DNA of 64,000 nt from JAIEOG01 sp964611895. Lineage in GTDB: Bacteria; Bdellovibrionota; FAC87; UBA2466. The stretch spans positions 62,001 to 126,000 of the forward strand of contig CAZTDN010000001.1 in assembly GCA_964611895.1 (NCBI GenBank). The letters are read 5' to 3'. Positions 44,404 through 54,400 of this stretch are shown one piece after another (position 1 is the stretch's first letter; each line of letters opens with the position of its first letter). Position numbers and translations under genes: made by a program. The notes beneath the pieces are model-generated. The model saw nothing but the letters and a program-made list of their open reading frames with translations. It made no database searches and had not been told where the DNA came from.

Positions 44404-46085
44404 ATTTCTTGGCGATGGCCTTTTTTATGACGCAAAGGCGCTTTTGATACTGGTTTTTCCTTCCCTGCCCGAGTCCCCAACGACGCTCTGATAAAACTGA
44501 CAAACATCGGGTGTGGGGAAAAGGGTTTTGACTTAAACTCTGGGTGGAACTGGCAGCTTAAGAACCAAGGATGGTTCTTGATTTCCATCATTTCAACCAA
44601 GTTCATTTCTGCATTGAGTCCCGAGAAAACCACCCCTTTATCTTCCAATATCTTCCGGTAGTGGTTGTTCACTTCGTACCGATGTCGGTGCCGCTCATTA
44701 GTCACTTTGGCACCAAATACTTGCGAAGCTAAAGTTCCAGGAACGAGTTTGCATTCATAAGAACCCAAACGCATACTTCCACCAAGCCGTTGGACTCGTC
44801 TTTGATCTTCCATGATATCGATGACAAACTCACCCGTATTTGAAAACTCACGGCTAGTGGCCTTAGCGAGCCCACACACATGACGGGCATGTTCGATCAC
44901 AGCTAATTGCAACCCTATGCATATTCCAAAAAACGGAATTTTATTTTCTCTTGCGTAACGAATTGCTCGGATCTTTCCCTCCACGCCCCGATTACCAAAC
45001 CCACCAGGAACCAAAATGCCAGACAACCCGTGCAAAAGACGTTTGGCGGATTCAGCATCCTGAATCTTTTCAGATTCAATATAGCGCAGCGAAAGGCGGC
45101 AGCGGTTCGCGATGGCACCATGAGTAAGTGCTTCACTAATGCTTTTGTAAGACTCGGTAAGATCCACGTACTTGCCGACGATACCTATCTCTACGGTGCT
45201 CTGGGGCGCAGACATGGTTTGCAGAATTTTGGACCATTTTTCCAGGCCTCTGGTCTTGTTCTTAAAGCCAAGACGTTTGCAAATTTTTTCGTCAAGCCCC
45301 TGTTCGTAAAACACCAGTGGCACTTCATAAATATTGCTTACGTCTTTAGCAGTGATGACATTCTCCGCCTTGAGGTTGCAAAAGAGAGCGATCTTTTCGC
45401 AGATATCCTTAGGCAGAATCCGATCCGTACGACACAGGAGAAAGTCGGGCTGAATTCCAATTTCACGTAGCTTTTGCACACTATGTTGAGTGGGTTTTGT
45501 CTTCAGTTCCCCACTCACGCCCAGATAGGGAACTAGAGTGAGGTGCATAAAAAGTACATTCTCTTCGCCGATATCAAAGCGAAATTGGCGTATGGCTTCC
45601 AAAAAGGGCAAGCTTTCAATGTCGCCCACAGTGCCACCGATTTCTACGATGGTGATATCGTAATTAGCGCCCACCTTGCGGATGCGCTGTTTGATTTCTT
45701 CGGTAATATGTGGAATCACCTGCACAGTACCGCCCAGGTACTCCCCGCGGCGTTCCTTTGCGATCACGGTTTCGTAGACTTGGCCTGCTGTAACACTGTT
45801 TTCTCGACGTAAATTTACCGAAGTAAATCGCTCATAGTGCCCCAAGTCTAAATCTGTTTCTGCCCCGTCTTCGGTGACAAAAACTTCGCCGTGTTGAAAT
45901 GGGTTCATGGTCCCAGGATCGACATTCAGATAGGGATCCATTTTCATCAGAGTGATTTTCAAACCCCGACTTTCAAGCAACGCCCCAATCGAGGCTGCCG
46001 TTAACCCTTTACCAAGGGAAGAAAGGACCCCACCGGTTACGAACAGGTACTTGCCCTGACCTTTTTTCCTTTGAAGTGCTTTCAT
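44382..46085 (-). CDS. pyrG: CTP synthase
   Basis: 567 residues. It aminates UTP to CTP with glutamine as ammonia donor. The N-terminal synthetase domain starts KYLFVTGGVLSSLGKGLTAASIG and has MKMDPYLNVDPGTMNPFQHGEVFVTEDG. The glutaminase domain has the nucleophile Cys in GICIGLQLAV and the catalytic His-Pro-Glu in QFHPEFKS. Start ATG 46085 is 5 bp after the kdsB stop; a TTG three codons upstream would overlap it (TTGA). The C-terminus extends about 30 residues past the usual end, basic in character, ending AAYL. CTP is the substrate of KdsB, encoded just upstream. Confidence 0.97.
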   Translation of the reverse strand: MKALQRKKGQGKYLFVTGGVLSSLGKGLTAASIGALLESRGLKITLMKMDPYLNVDPGTMNPFQHGEVFVTEDGAETDLDLGHYERFTSVNLRRENSVTAGQVYETVIAKERRGEYLGGTVQVIPHITEEIKQRIRKVGANYDITIVEIGGTVGDIESLPFLEAIRQFRFDIGEENVLFMHLTLVPYLGVSGELKTKPTQHSVQKLREIGIQPDFLLCRTDRILPKDICEKIALFCNLKAENVITAKDVSNIYEVPLVFYEQGLDEKICKRLGFKNKTRGLEKWSKILQTMSAPQSTVEIGIVGKYVDLTESYKSISEALTHGAIANRCRLSLRYIESEKIQDAESAKRLLHGLSGILVPGGFGNRGVEGKIRAIRYARENKIPFFGICIGLQLAVIEHARHVCGLAKATSREFSNTGEFVIDIMEDQRRVQRLGGSMRLGSYECKLVPGTLASQVFGAKVTNERHRHRYEVNNHYRKILEDKGVVFSGLNAEMNLVEMMEIKNHPWFLSCQFHPEFKSKPFSPHPMFVSFIRASLGTRAGKEKPVSKAPLRHKKGHRQEMKGAAYL

Positions 46086-46090
46086 TTTTC

Positions 46091-46825
46091 TCAATTCCCT
46101 TTCCGACGCTCTACAATAACTGCTTCAACTTTTGCGATATCTTCTGGCACATCCACTGCAACGGTGTCTTTGGACCAAACCACAGCTTTGATTGCGATCC
46201 CATGGTCCATCGCACGCAACTGTTCCAACCGCTCGTGCTGTTCTCTAGCCGAAGGCTCCAGCTGACAAAACCGCTCCAAGGTTTCTTTGCGAAAAGCGTA
46301 AACACCCAAATGCTTATAAAACCCGGGACCTGATCCAAATCCTGATCGCGAAAAGTCTTGTACCTTTCCTTCGGGAGAAAAGCATACTTTTACGATGTTC
46401 GGATTCTGAAAGTCGACGTTGCCCTCTTTTGGAATGGCCAAAGTGGCCATCCCATACGAAGCATCAGACTCAAGCCCAAGGATCAAGGCGTCGATCGCCT
46501 CACCTTCCAAAAGCGGTTCATCCCCTTGAAGGTTTACCACCGTATCCGCCTGCAATCCCCGTACTGCATAAAAAACCCGATCCGTACCACTCGGCAAGGA
46601 CGAGGGCGTCATGATCGCCTGCCCACCAAAACTTCGGACGAGCTCAGCGATCTGATCGCAATCCGTAGCCACCCAAAGCTCGTCCAAAAGCGTGGAACGG
46701 CTCGCCGCCTCCCACACATGTTGAATCATGGGTTTACCCGCGATGGAGGCAGTTATCTTGTAAGGAAAACGGGTAGATTGGGCTCTGGCGGGGATGACCC
46801 CGAGTCGCTTGGGAGAATCCAGCAT
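46091..46825 (-). CDS. kdsB: 3-deoxy-manno-octulosonate cytidylyltransferase (CMP-Kdo synthetase)
   Basis: 244 residues from the ATG at 46825; a GTG four codons upstream is possible. It activates Kdo with CTP for lipid A/LPS inner core. Family motifs are GVIPARAQSTRFPYK (usually GxIPARxxSxRxPxK), MIQHVWEAA, VATDC, TPSSLPSGTDR and VVNLQGDEPLL, with KHLGVYAFRKETL near the C-terminus. Together with the lpt genes this supports a Kdo-containing LPS. It is directly upstream of pyrG in one operon. Confidence 0.96.
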   Translation of the reverse strand: MLDSPKRLGVIPARAQSTRFPYKITASIAGKPMIQHVWEAASRSTLLDELWVATDCDQIAELVRSFGGQAIMTPSSLPSGTDRVFYAVRGLQADTVVNLQGDEPLLEGEAIDALILGLESDASYGMATLAIPKEGNVDFQNPNIVKVCFSPEGKVQDFSRSGFGSGPGFYKHLGVYAFRKETLERFCQLEPSAREQHERLEQLRAMDHGIAIKAVVWSKDTVAVDVPEDIAKVEAVIVERRKGN

Positions 46826-46860
46826 GATCTTGTACACTTACAGGAAAACGACCTGCTGTG

Positions 46861-47217
46861 TCAATAGTAGGCGTGAGTTCCGCCCTGCAAGCAGATGTCC
46901 CGCAGCTTTTTGAGCTCGGAAACCGCAGCGTCGTTCAGGTTCTGGAGGGCTGAAGCCGCAGTGCCATGGACCGAAGCGTAGATTTCTAATGCTTCGACCA
47001 AACCAAAAAACTGGGTCCGTGATTCTTCGGGCAGAGAAACCAAAAGTTTACCCAAGGCGGGGCTCTCCAGTTCAGAGGACGAGAGCGTAGCTAAAGCGAG
47101 GTCACGCTGTCCTTTTGCCGCAAAAGTCTGGGCGATTTTTAAGACAGTTCGCAGCGTAGACTGTTCTTCCGGACTATGGGCAACCAGATTTTTGATGATG
47201 TCGGACAGACTTCCCAT
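46861..47217 (-). CDS. Small cytoplasmic helical protein, unknown function
   Basis: 118 residues, mostly helical, with no signal peptide and no membrane helix. The ATG at 47217 is preceded by GGGAGGGG, a better site than the ATG 12 bp upstream. Composition suggests a soluble all-helical fold (SPEEQSTLRTVLKIAQTFAA, ESRTQFFGLVEALEIYA). I recognise no family. It lies 35 bp upstream of kdsB on the same strand and could be the first gene of that unit. Confidence 0.6.
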   Translation of the reverse strand: MGSLSDIIKNLVAHSPEEQSTLRTVLKIAQTFAAKGQRDLALATLSSSELESPALGKLLVSLPEESRTQFFGLVEALEIYASVHGTAASALQNLNDAAVSELKKLRDICLQGGTHAYY

Positions 47218-47267
47218 GGCCCCTCCCATTTTTAAATTGAACTTATCTTACGTGCCGAAACTCAGCG

Positions 47268-48065
47268 CTACAAGCGGATAGAGAGATCGATTCCTACCGC
47301 ACCCCGAATAGGGTGGTAGAGAGTCCCCAAATTGAAACCAGCGACTGCAGGACGAGGTATCCAACGCATTCCAAACTGAAACCCAACACCTAGCCAACTC
47401 TTAAGCTGAAATCGCCAGCTCATATTCACTTCGACAATCAACGTCGTGGCGTCTTTTAGACCAGATGCGTTAGGCATTCTAAAGAAGAACGGCCCCACAC
47501 CCACTAGCGCCGCAATTCCGCCGTAGTACGGCAGCGTAAAAAACGTTCTCGTGAGCAACACTCCATAGCCATCGATATCTCTGTTCACGTTGAAAACATC
47601 AAAAACATCAAACTTAAACCCTAGTGCTACGTGACTGGAAATTGCGCGATTGTAACCCAACGTCCAAAACACCTGATCCACATCCCAAAGCAGGGCTGTT
47701 CGGAACCAGTTGCGCGGCTTCGTATAAGCTCGCAACCAAACATTATCGCTCTCAACCACCACGGCTGGACCAGGCTCTTTTTGAGGGCGAGGCTTCGCAA
47801 CCCGATCTCCCACCCCCAGCTGCCCATCATCTGAAAAATCGAGTTTGAGATAGGCCCCTTCCGGTTCGACCTTGTTTACCACTCCGCACGCCGACGCTTT
47901 TTCGGTTTTATAAACGCAAAGGAACTCGCCTTCTTTCCACATTTTGCCCGGGGGATTTGAAATCAAAGCTACGCCCGTCTCGACCATTTTGAGAAACTGC
48001 GGATCCGTTCCAGCGGCGGTGGCGGCGAACGGAAGCAAGAGTGATAAGGCCAGGATTTTGATCAT
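47268..48065 (-). CDS. Secreted protein with short beta domain and outer-membrane barrel-like C-terminus
   Basis: 265 residues from the ATG at 48065 (MIKILALSLLL..., signal peptide ending FAATAAG); a TTG 9 bp upstream is an alternative. An N-terminal segment (GEFLCVYKTEKASACGVVNKVEPEGAYLKLDF, about 50-82) resembles the small beta domain at the C-terminus of FlgT-like proteins, with DGQLGVGDRV following. The rest (~110-265) alternates amphipathic strands rich in aromatics and ends in IDLSIRL, as in beta-barrels. Function unknown. It diverges from the next barrel-like gene with about 38 bp between starts. Confidence 0.65.
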   Translation of the reverse strand: MIKILALSLLLPFAATAAGTDPQFLKMVETGVALISNPPGKMWKEGEFLCVYKTEKASACGVVNKVEPEGAYLKLDFSDDGQLGVGDRVAKPRPQKEPGPAVVVESDNVWLRAYTKPRNWFRTALLWDVDQVFWTLGYNRAISSHVALGFKFDVFDVFNVNRDIDGYGVLLTRTFFTLPYYGGIAALVGVGPFFFRMPNASGLKDATTLIVEVNMSWRFQLKSWLGVGFQFGMRWIPRPAVAGFNLGTLYHPIRGAVGIDLSIRL

Positions 48066-48103
48066 CGATTTCAAAATGATATCACGCTAAAGTCGGCTTT
48101 ACG

Positions 48104-48634
48104 ATGTTACGGCATGCAGGCACCCTCCGTCTAAGCCTATTCTTGCTGCTTTGCGTTGCTACCAGTAGCAGCCGGGCAGCTGCCCCCGAGGTTTGTGAAG
48201 TCCCCCCATCCCCGCGGGGAAAAGCCTTTGAAGTCGGTCTAGCCTACCAGGCGATTGTTCCCAGTGGCCTCCCCGATCTCACAAAAACCCTACCGATCTT
48301 GGGCCCCGTTCTCGGCATGCCTTTTATCGGGGGCACACTCCAGCTTCAGGGGTTGTTCGGTTCAGACGCCAGCGTCACTACTTCGCTGAGTTTGTTTGAA
48401 GCGAACTACCGGCTCGAGCTCGAAATCCCGTTTTTCCATTTGTTTGCCTTTGTGGGCTGCCATTACTTGCACTACAAATCCATTTCCACCGAACACGATG
48501 GCTTTGGGATGAATTTTGGATTTGGTTTGGCTTTTCAAATGGGCAAAAACCTGGAGCTGGCCCTCTCACTGCGAACCTATCTCCAAAGCCGATCCACGGT
48601 CAGCTTTGGGGGCGGATTTTCATTCCTTTTGTAG
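48104..48634 (+). CDS. Small secreted beta-barrel candidate
   Basis: 176 residues. A signal peptide of about 26 residues (ending SSRAAA) is followed by a Cys/Pro-rich spacer and about eight amphipathic strands (KAFEVGLAYQAIV, NYRLELEIPFF, FAFVGCHYLHY, LELALSLRTYLQ), ending in a typical aromatic-hydrophobic FGGGFSFLL. This fits a small outer-membrane barrel. No enzymatic motif. It faces the ICMT-like gene, whose stop is 2 bp away on the other strand. Confidence 0.65.
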   Translation: MLRHAGTLRLSLFLLLCVATSSSRAAAPEVCEVPPSPRGKAFEVGLAYQAIVPSGLPDLTKTLPILGPVLGMPFIGGTLQLQGLFGSDASVTTSLSLFEANYRLELEIPFFHLFAFVGCHYLHYKSISTEHDGFGMNFGFGLAFQMGKNLELALSLRTYLQSRSTVSFGGGFSFLL

Positions 48635-48635
48635 G

Positions 48636-49259
48636 TCAATAACCGGCGCGTTTCAGTGCGACCAGAACGCCAATACAGGCAAGTGCGATCAAACTGGCTC
48701 TCTCGCTCCGTAGGGCTTTGGCTAAATGAAAACGGTGGCCACTGCTCTCGATACTAGGGCGAAAACTCGGCAACCACCGCGAAACGCGTGCGCAATAATA
48801 AGTATAAGCGACCCCAAACTCTCGGCGCAGAGTTTGCTCTTCGAATGCGACGATAAACGCATACTGCGCCCCAAAATAAACCAGCCCTAAAAAAGGAAGA
48901 ACGCTTTGCCCGAACGCCAGCGCGCAAAAACAATACATGAGCGTATTAGCCAGATAGAGGGGGTTGCGCACATGGCGGAAAGGCCCCGCATGAACAAGCG
49001 CTGGCACCGTGTCTCCGCGCGTTCGAGTGGCACTACCCGCATAGCCTACGGCCCAGAGGCGGCAACCCTCAGCTAAAAAGATCCCGGCGGCAACCAGCCC
49101 CAACTGTACGAGACTCAGGGTCACTTCAGGAGTCCCCAGCCAACAGACCAGCAAAAAAGGCAGAGGTGAAAATCCCCGCCAGCGAAACCAGGTGCGCCCA
49201 ATCTGCGCCGGCCACGAAGCTGAGTAAAACCCTGAGGCGCTGTTCAAAGCATCTTGCAT
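48636..49259 (-). CDS. ICMT/PEMT-like membrane methyltransferase family protein
   Basis: 207 residues from the ATG at 49259; a GTG at 49277 is an alternative and neither has a clear ribosome site. Several membrane helices precede a conserved region LVHAGPFRHVRNPLYLANTLMY, with EEQTLRREFGVAYTYYCARVSRWLP after it. These are the SAM-binding features of the isoprenylcysteine carboxyl methyltransferase/PEMT-like family. Bacterial members methylate lipids or unknown substrates. There is an extra C-terminal membrane helix. Substrate cannot be inferred. Confidence 0.8.
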   Translation of the reverse strand: MQDALNSASGFYSASWPAQIGRTWFRWRGFSPLPFLLVCWLGTPEVTLSLVQLGLVAAGIFLAEGCRLWAVGYAGSATRTRGDTVPALVHAGPFRHVRNPLYLANTLMYCFCALAFGQSVLPFLGLVYFGAQYAFIVAFEEQTLRREFGVAYTYYCARVSRWLPSFRPSIESSGHRFHLAKALRSERASLIALACIGVLVALKRAGY

Positions 49260-49350
49260 TGCCGCAAAATGAACCACACCTGCGGGTGTCGCGGCAATGG
49301 TAAAGCCTTCTTGTCCCCAGCCTTCACCAGGGCTATATTCGACGGCCTAT

Positions 49351-49926
49351 ATGCAAGCACCTCCTCATTGGCATAGTGGTTGGATTGAAGTGATCTGTGG
49401 CGGCATGTTCAGCGGTAAAACCGAAGAATTGATCCGTCGAATCAAACGCGCTCAAATCGCGCGCCAGAAAGTGCAAATCTTTAAGCCGGCAATTGACGAC
49501 CGCTACGCGACCGACCAGGTTGCGAGTCATTCTGAGCTGCGCATAGACGCCAAGGTGGTGACCAACCCCGAGGAAATTCTTTCGTTGCTAGAAGACAATA
49601 CGCGCGTGGTTGCGATAGATGAGGCCCAGTTTTTCAAACCCCTCATCATAGAAATCTGTCACCGCATGGCTAATCGAGGATTGCGTGTTTTGGTGGCGGG
49701 ACTGGATTTGGACTATTGCGGCCTCCCGTTTGGTCCCATGCCGGCCTTGATGGCGACCGCCGAAAATGTCACTAAAATGTCGGCTATCTGCACTGTGTGT
49801 GGACAACCGGCAAGTCGATCGCAGCGCTTGGCGGGCTCCAATGAACGGGCTCAGGTCCTCGTGGGAGCGGGAGAAATTTATGAGCCTCGCTGCAGAAGAT
49901 GCTTTGAGCCACCACCCCTTCCCTGA
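49351..49926 (+). CDS. tdk: Thymidine kinase
   Basis: 191 residues from the ATG at 49351; an in-frame ATG at 49297 would add 18 residues not usual in the family. Tdk phosphorylates deoxythymidine in nucleotide salvage. The P-loop is GGMFSGKTEELIRR, Walker B-like is VVAIDEAQFF, and the lasso/zinc region has CTVCG and CRRC. The gene is followed by the TrmB-like gene with 6 bp between. Salvage of host or environmental nucleosides would suit a predatory or scavenging life, but that is speculation. Confidence 0.96.
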   Translation: MQAPPHWHSGWIEVICGGMFSGKTEELIRRIKRAQIARQKVQIFKPAIDDRYATDQVASHSELRIDAKVVTNPEEILSLLEDNTRVVAIDEAQFFKPLIIEICHRMANRGLRVLVAGLDLDYCGLPFGPMPALMATAENVTKMSAICTVCGQPASRSQRLAGSNERAQVLVGAGEIYEPRCRRCFEPPPLP

Positions 49927-49932
49927 TGCCAA

Positions 49933-50676
49933 ATGCCTTTTTTTGACACAATAAACTACCAACCCACGTATAGCCCTGCGCGGCTCAAATGGGACGTGGA
50001 AAAGCAATCCCGCCGAAAAGGCGCCCCGTTTACCGGCTCTGCCAGATTCCAAGTTTTGCCGCCTTCGCTCTTTGAACGCCCAGAAAACATCTGGCTTGAA
50101 GTCGGTTCGGGTTCAGGATCTTTTTTTGCTGCAATGTCAGCACTCTATCCAGATCGTTTTCTCATTGCGATGGAACGCTGCAAACTGCGGGGACAACGAC
50201 TGGAACGTAAGGTCGCCAAAACCGCTCGCCCCAACCTGGTCGGATTTCGAGGCAATGCCATTCCTGCACTCGTGCACGGAGTGCCCTCGGGGCGCCTGGA
50301 GAGGATTTATATCCTCTATCCCTGTCCCTGGCCGAAGAATGCCCAGAGAAAGAATCGCTGGTACTTGCACCCCATGATGCCCCACCTGGTGCGCGCGCTC
50401 CAACCGGGAGGACTGCTCCTTTGGGCTTCGGATCAGAAATTCTACATCGATGAGGCCCGCTGGATCTGTGAAAATGTCTATGGCCTGCAGGTCTTAGTAC
50501 ACGGGGAGGTCAGCCCTAATCCGTACAACGATCTCGAACGTTTTTCTGGGGGGCGGAGCAAGTTTGAGCGATCTTTTTTAGAATCCGGGCAGCCTTGTTA
50601 CGAGCTCGTAGCACGCTTGAGCGATCAGTCCACAAATAAGTCAGGCAACGGTTCAACGCCGGGTTGCGCATCATAA
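49933..50676 (+). CDS. TrmB-like methyltransferase (tRNA m7G46 methyltransferase family) with altered catalytic motif
   Basis: 247 residues. The SAM-binding motif LEVGSGSGSFF and the following LIAMERCKLRGQRLERK match TrmB. The catalytic PDPWPKxxHxKRR motif reads PCPWPKNAQRKNRW: the Asp is Cys, and the His is absent. Near the C-terminus GGRSKFERSF replaces the usual TKFExR. TrmB methylates G46 of tRNA. With the key Asp missing, activity or substrate may have changed. The last 52 bp overlap the convergent SDR gene. It follows tdk directly. Confidence 0.8.
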   Translation: MPFFDTINYQPTYSPARLKWDVEKQSRRKGAPFTGSARFQVLPPSLFERPENIWLEVGSGSGSFFAAMSALYPDRFLIAMERCKLRGQRLERKVAKTARPNLVGFRGNAIPALVHGVPSGRLERIYILYPCPWPKNAQRKNRWYLHPMMPHLVRALQPGGLLLWASDQKFYIDEARWICENVYGLQVLVHGEVSPNPYNDLERFSGGRSKFERSFLESGQPCYELVARLSDQSTNKSGNGSTPGCAS

Positions 50677-51446
50677 CGTTCAAAATCTTTTACGCCCCGG
50701 CTTATCAAGAAATCTTCGTCTATCAGCGTTTGGCCCGTGAGCTTTGCAGGTTCCGTCGTCAAAATCGCGTAGGCGGCGTCGGCCATAATGGCCGGAACGC
50801 GGGCCGCAAGCATCCCCTTGTCTCCCAAAAGCATTTTCGTGGCAGCAGTGCCGATAATTTTCTTCGGCCAGAGAGAATTGACCGAGATCCCCTGCGCCCG
50901 GAACTCAGCGGCCATGCCCAAGGTACAAAGAGTCATCCCATACTTAGAAAGCGAATAGGCAAGATGGGGGACGTACCACTTGGGATCCAACGAAAAAGGT
51001 GGAGAGAGATTGATGATGTGCGCCGAAGAGGACTGTTTTAAGTACGGCAAGCATGCCTGAGAACACATAAACACCGCTCGCACATTCACTTGGTGCATGA
51101 GATCAAAGCGCTTCATCGGGGTTTGCAATGTATCCGATAAAAAAATTGCGCCGGCATTATTGATCAGTGCATCGATCCCGCCAAATTTCTGCGCACCCGA
51201 TTGAACCAATGCACGCACTTGCTCCTCATCCCTAACATCGACCTTGATCGGAAGCGCCTTGCCTCCGGCTTCTTCGACTTCTTTGGCAACAGAAAGCAGC
51301 GTCCCGGGCAACCGAGGGTCTGGTTCTAGCGTTTTTGCACCCAGAATCAGGTTCGCTCCGTCTGCAGCGCAGCGAAGCGCAATTTCGCGCCCAATACCGC
51401 GACTTGCTCCGGTGATCAAGATAGTCTTGCCATGAAGCGGTTTCAT
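50625..51446 (-). CDS. Short-chain dehydrogenase/reductase, HSDL2-like
   Basis: 273 residues. Cofactor motif TGASRGIG, NNAG at the central strand, and active-site YSLSK are present. The sequence matches the HSDL2 type (hydroxysteroid dehydrogenase-like 2) along its whole length: GANLILGAKTLEPDPRLPGT, FGGIDALINNAGAIFLSDTL, AHIINLSPPFSLDPKWYV, INSLWPK-like SVNSLWPKKIIGTAA and the tail DFERYDAQPGVEPLPDLFVD. Animal HSDL2 acts in peroxisomal/mitochondrial lipid metabolism. The start codon has AGGAG 5 bp upstream, inside the end of smc, so it is the last gene of the glyS-ppdK-smc unit. Confidence 0.9.
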   Translation of the reverse strand: MKPLHGKTILITGASRGIGREIALRCAADGANLILGAKTLEPDPRLPGTLLSVAKEVEEAGGKALPIKVDVRDEEQVRALVQSGAQKFGGIDALINNAGAIFLSDTLQTPMKRFDLMHQVNVRAVFMCSQACLPYLKQSSSAHIINLSPPFSLDPKWYVPHLAYSLSKYGMTLCTLGMAAEFRAQGISVNSLWPKKIIGTAATKMLLGDKGMLAARVPAIMADAAYAILTTEPAKLTGQTLIDEDFLISRGVKDFERYDAQPGVEPLPDLFVD

Positions 51447-51455
51447 ACCGGACTC

Positions 51456-54400
51456 CTAGTTGAGGCGCACGCTGGCCATTTTTGAAATACCTGCACGCTC
51501 CATGGTTACGCCATACAGAGCCTCGGCAATTTCCATGGTTTTCTTGTTGTGGGTAATCACGATGAACTGAGTTTTCTCGGCCATCTTTCGAACCACTGTA
51601 TTGAAACGGGAAACGTTTGCGTCGTCGAGCGGAGCGTCCACCTCGTCCAACAAGCAAAATGGACTGGGCTTCCGGGCGAAAATCGCGAGCACCAAGCTCA
51701 CAGCCGTCAACGCCTTCTCCCCACCAGAGAGCAGAGAGATACTTTGTAGCCGCTTCCCCGGCGGTTGAACCATGATATCCACCCCCGCCTCGAGGACGTT
51801 TTCGGAGTTCGTCAATATCAACTCGGCTTTTCCACCGTTAAATAAAATGGGAAAGATCTCGTTGAATTTACGACGAACAGCCTCAAACGTGTCCGTAAAA
51901 CGAGAAATAGTTGAATGATCGATTTTTTGAATGGCTTCTTCCAAGATGCGGATAGAGTTTTCCAAATCCGCTTTTTGCTCCTGCAAAAATCCATACCTTT
52001 TTTCGACCTCTTCAAACTCCTGAATGGCCGTGAGATTGACCTCTCCATAGCGCCCGATCTTGTCCCGAACGGATTTGACGTGCTCCTGAAGCAGTTTTTC
52101 CCGTTCTGTACCACTCAGGCTATCCCAAGAAATATCCAGCGTTTCAGCGAATAGCGGTAACTTCTCCAAATCAATCAGGGCGGTTTCATCCAGCGCTGCT
52201 GGCAGCGCTTGGTAACGTTCTTCGGCGATACTTCGCAACCGCTGCAGATTGGACTCTTCCTGTGCGAGTGCGATTTCAGTCTCCTGCAATTCGCGAGCTA
52301 CTTTATCCCGTCGGGATTGCAACTCGCCCAGCGAGGCACGCAGGTTCTGGAGCTTCTCGCATACGTCGTTAAAAAGCTGCTTGGTATCGGAGATCTTTAC
52401 GCGCAACTGGTTGAGCTCTTCGTTGCCCTCCGCTTGTAGACGAGCACAGTCCGAGGCTTTTTCGTCAATGCCGGAGAGCTCCTGCTCCTCTTCCTGTCTT
52501 TGATCCCTCAAACGCTCCAGACGTCGTCCCCAGTCATGGAGCTGATCGCGACTTACGCTCAGTTTTTCTTCAAGCGCTTTGCGTTTTTCTTCCAACCGAG
52601 AAAGCTCGATTTTACGGGTCTGAACTTCGCTGGAAAGCAAACTGTACCGCTCCGAAGAACCCGCCAAAAAAGATTCAACTGACTCTAAGGTGCCGCCTGT
52701 TTCGTTCTCCTTGAGAGATACCTCTTCAAGTTCAAGCGCGGCTTGCTCACGCGCTTCGCCTGCAGATTCCAGTTTTTCGATGTTTCTTACTGAGTCCTGA
52801 CTCAAATCCGAATAGTCTCGATCGGCTCGATTCAGCTCGTGTTGTAATCGCTCTCGTTCTTTGCGTAACTCCACTGCTTCGATATGAAGCGATGAGAGTT
52901 TTTCTTTGCACTCCCCCTCCAGCGCTTCTTGAGCCTTGAGCTCCTCCAAGCGGGCTTGGCGTTCTGCTTCCAAAGCGGCGACTTTCTTTTCAAGTGCTTC
53001 GGAAGTTTGGGTGAGTTCTTCTATTTCACGACGCCGAGCAAATACCCCGACCTTGGTGGGGGGATTTCCTGAAGAAAGCGACCGGTCCCCATGCGCAACC
53101 GCTCTGGTATCACGCGCCAAGAAAGTTACCCCTGGGTACTGTTGGCGCAGAACAAAAAGGGCGTCAAAGGAGTCACAAACAAAGGTCTCTCCCAGGCGCC
53201 AGCGAACCACGGCCTCATAGCCCGGCTGAATTTGGATCAAAGATTCCAACGGAACCGTGCCCGGGTACGCTTGAGATGTCGGCAATGCGGAAGGAAGCTC
53301 TTCGACTGCTACCACCCGCACTCGCTCCAAGCCTTGTTCCTGAATTAAACGAGAAATCTGCTCAGCTTCGGCCGCTTGTTGGACTACGAGCGTGTTCATT
53401 TCTGAACCCAACAACGCCTCCAGGTGCTCTTCAATCGCGGGATCGGGCCGAAATGTCTCAGCCAGAGGAACCGCCGCGCGGTCTGAACCCAGCTTGAGCA
53501 AAATCTCTCGAGCGGTGGGCGAGTAGCCTTCTAAGTTTTGTTGGAGCTCCTGAAGGGAATCCAGCCGCGACTTCTCACGGTGAAAACTTTCTCGTTCAGA
53601 AAATATCGCCTCTTCCAAGGATGAAAGCTGTTGCGAAATCCCCTCACATTGGGAGTGAATTCGCGATGCTTCCTCGGAGGCCGCTTGCGTGCGCGACGCG
53701 GTCTCCGAAACCTGCCGGTCCATCTCGTGAAGCTTGCTTTTGCGCCCTTCAATCTCGACTACCGCAGCGGTGAGTCTCTCGTTGAGATCTTCCTGTTTTG
53801 CCCGGCACTCTTGTTCTCGGCTCTGAGCAAACTCGCACTGATTCTGCAACTGGACGCGGCGCTCGCTCAAAGCGTTGCGCTGGGATAGCAACGTGGAACG
53901 CTCTTTTTGTTTTTGAGAAACAATGTCCTGGTGCTGACGGAGTTGAATTTCTAGGTCCTGTATTTCCACGGAGAGAGTGCCCACAATCGCATCACTTAAG
54001 GCAGCCAACTCTTTTTCTAATGCGTGGACGGCCCCTTCGCCCTGCGTCAACTGGCTATCGATTTCGGATTCTTCCTCAATAGAAGCCTGTTGGGATGCGG
54101 TTAGGTTCTTGCGGCGCTCTTCTAGCAGTTGAATATCGCTCTGGTAACGCTGAACCTGCAGCGAAAGATCCCGCTCGCGCTCCGAGAACGACTGAAGTTT
54201 TTTCTCCAAATCAATGCGTTCGATTTCCCATTCGGTAGCTTGTGCATCGCTCTGCGCAAAAAGCGCATCCGCTTCCGATCGCCCGACATTGAGCTCATCG
54301 ACCCGAGAGCGCAAACGCTCCCCTTTGAGTTGGTGCTCGTATAAGTCACGGCCTAAAATGAAAAGGTCCGCGGATTCAAGCTCTGTCTTGAGCTCCTTAT

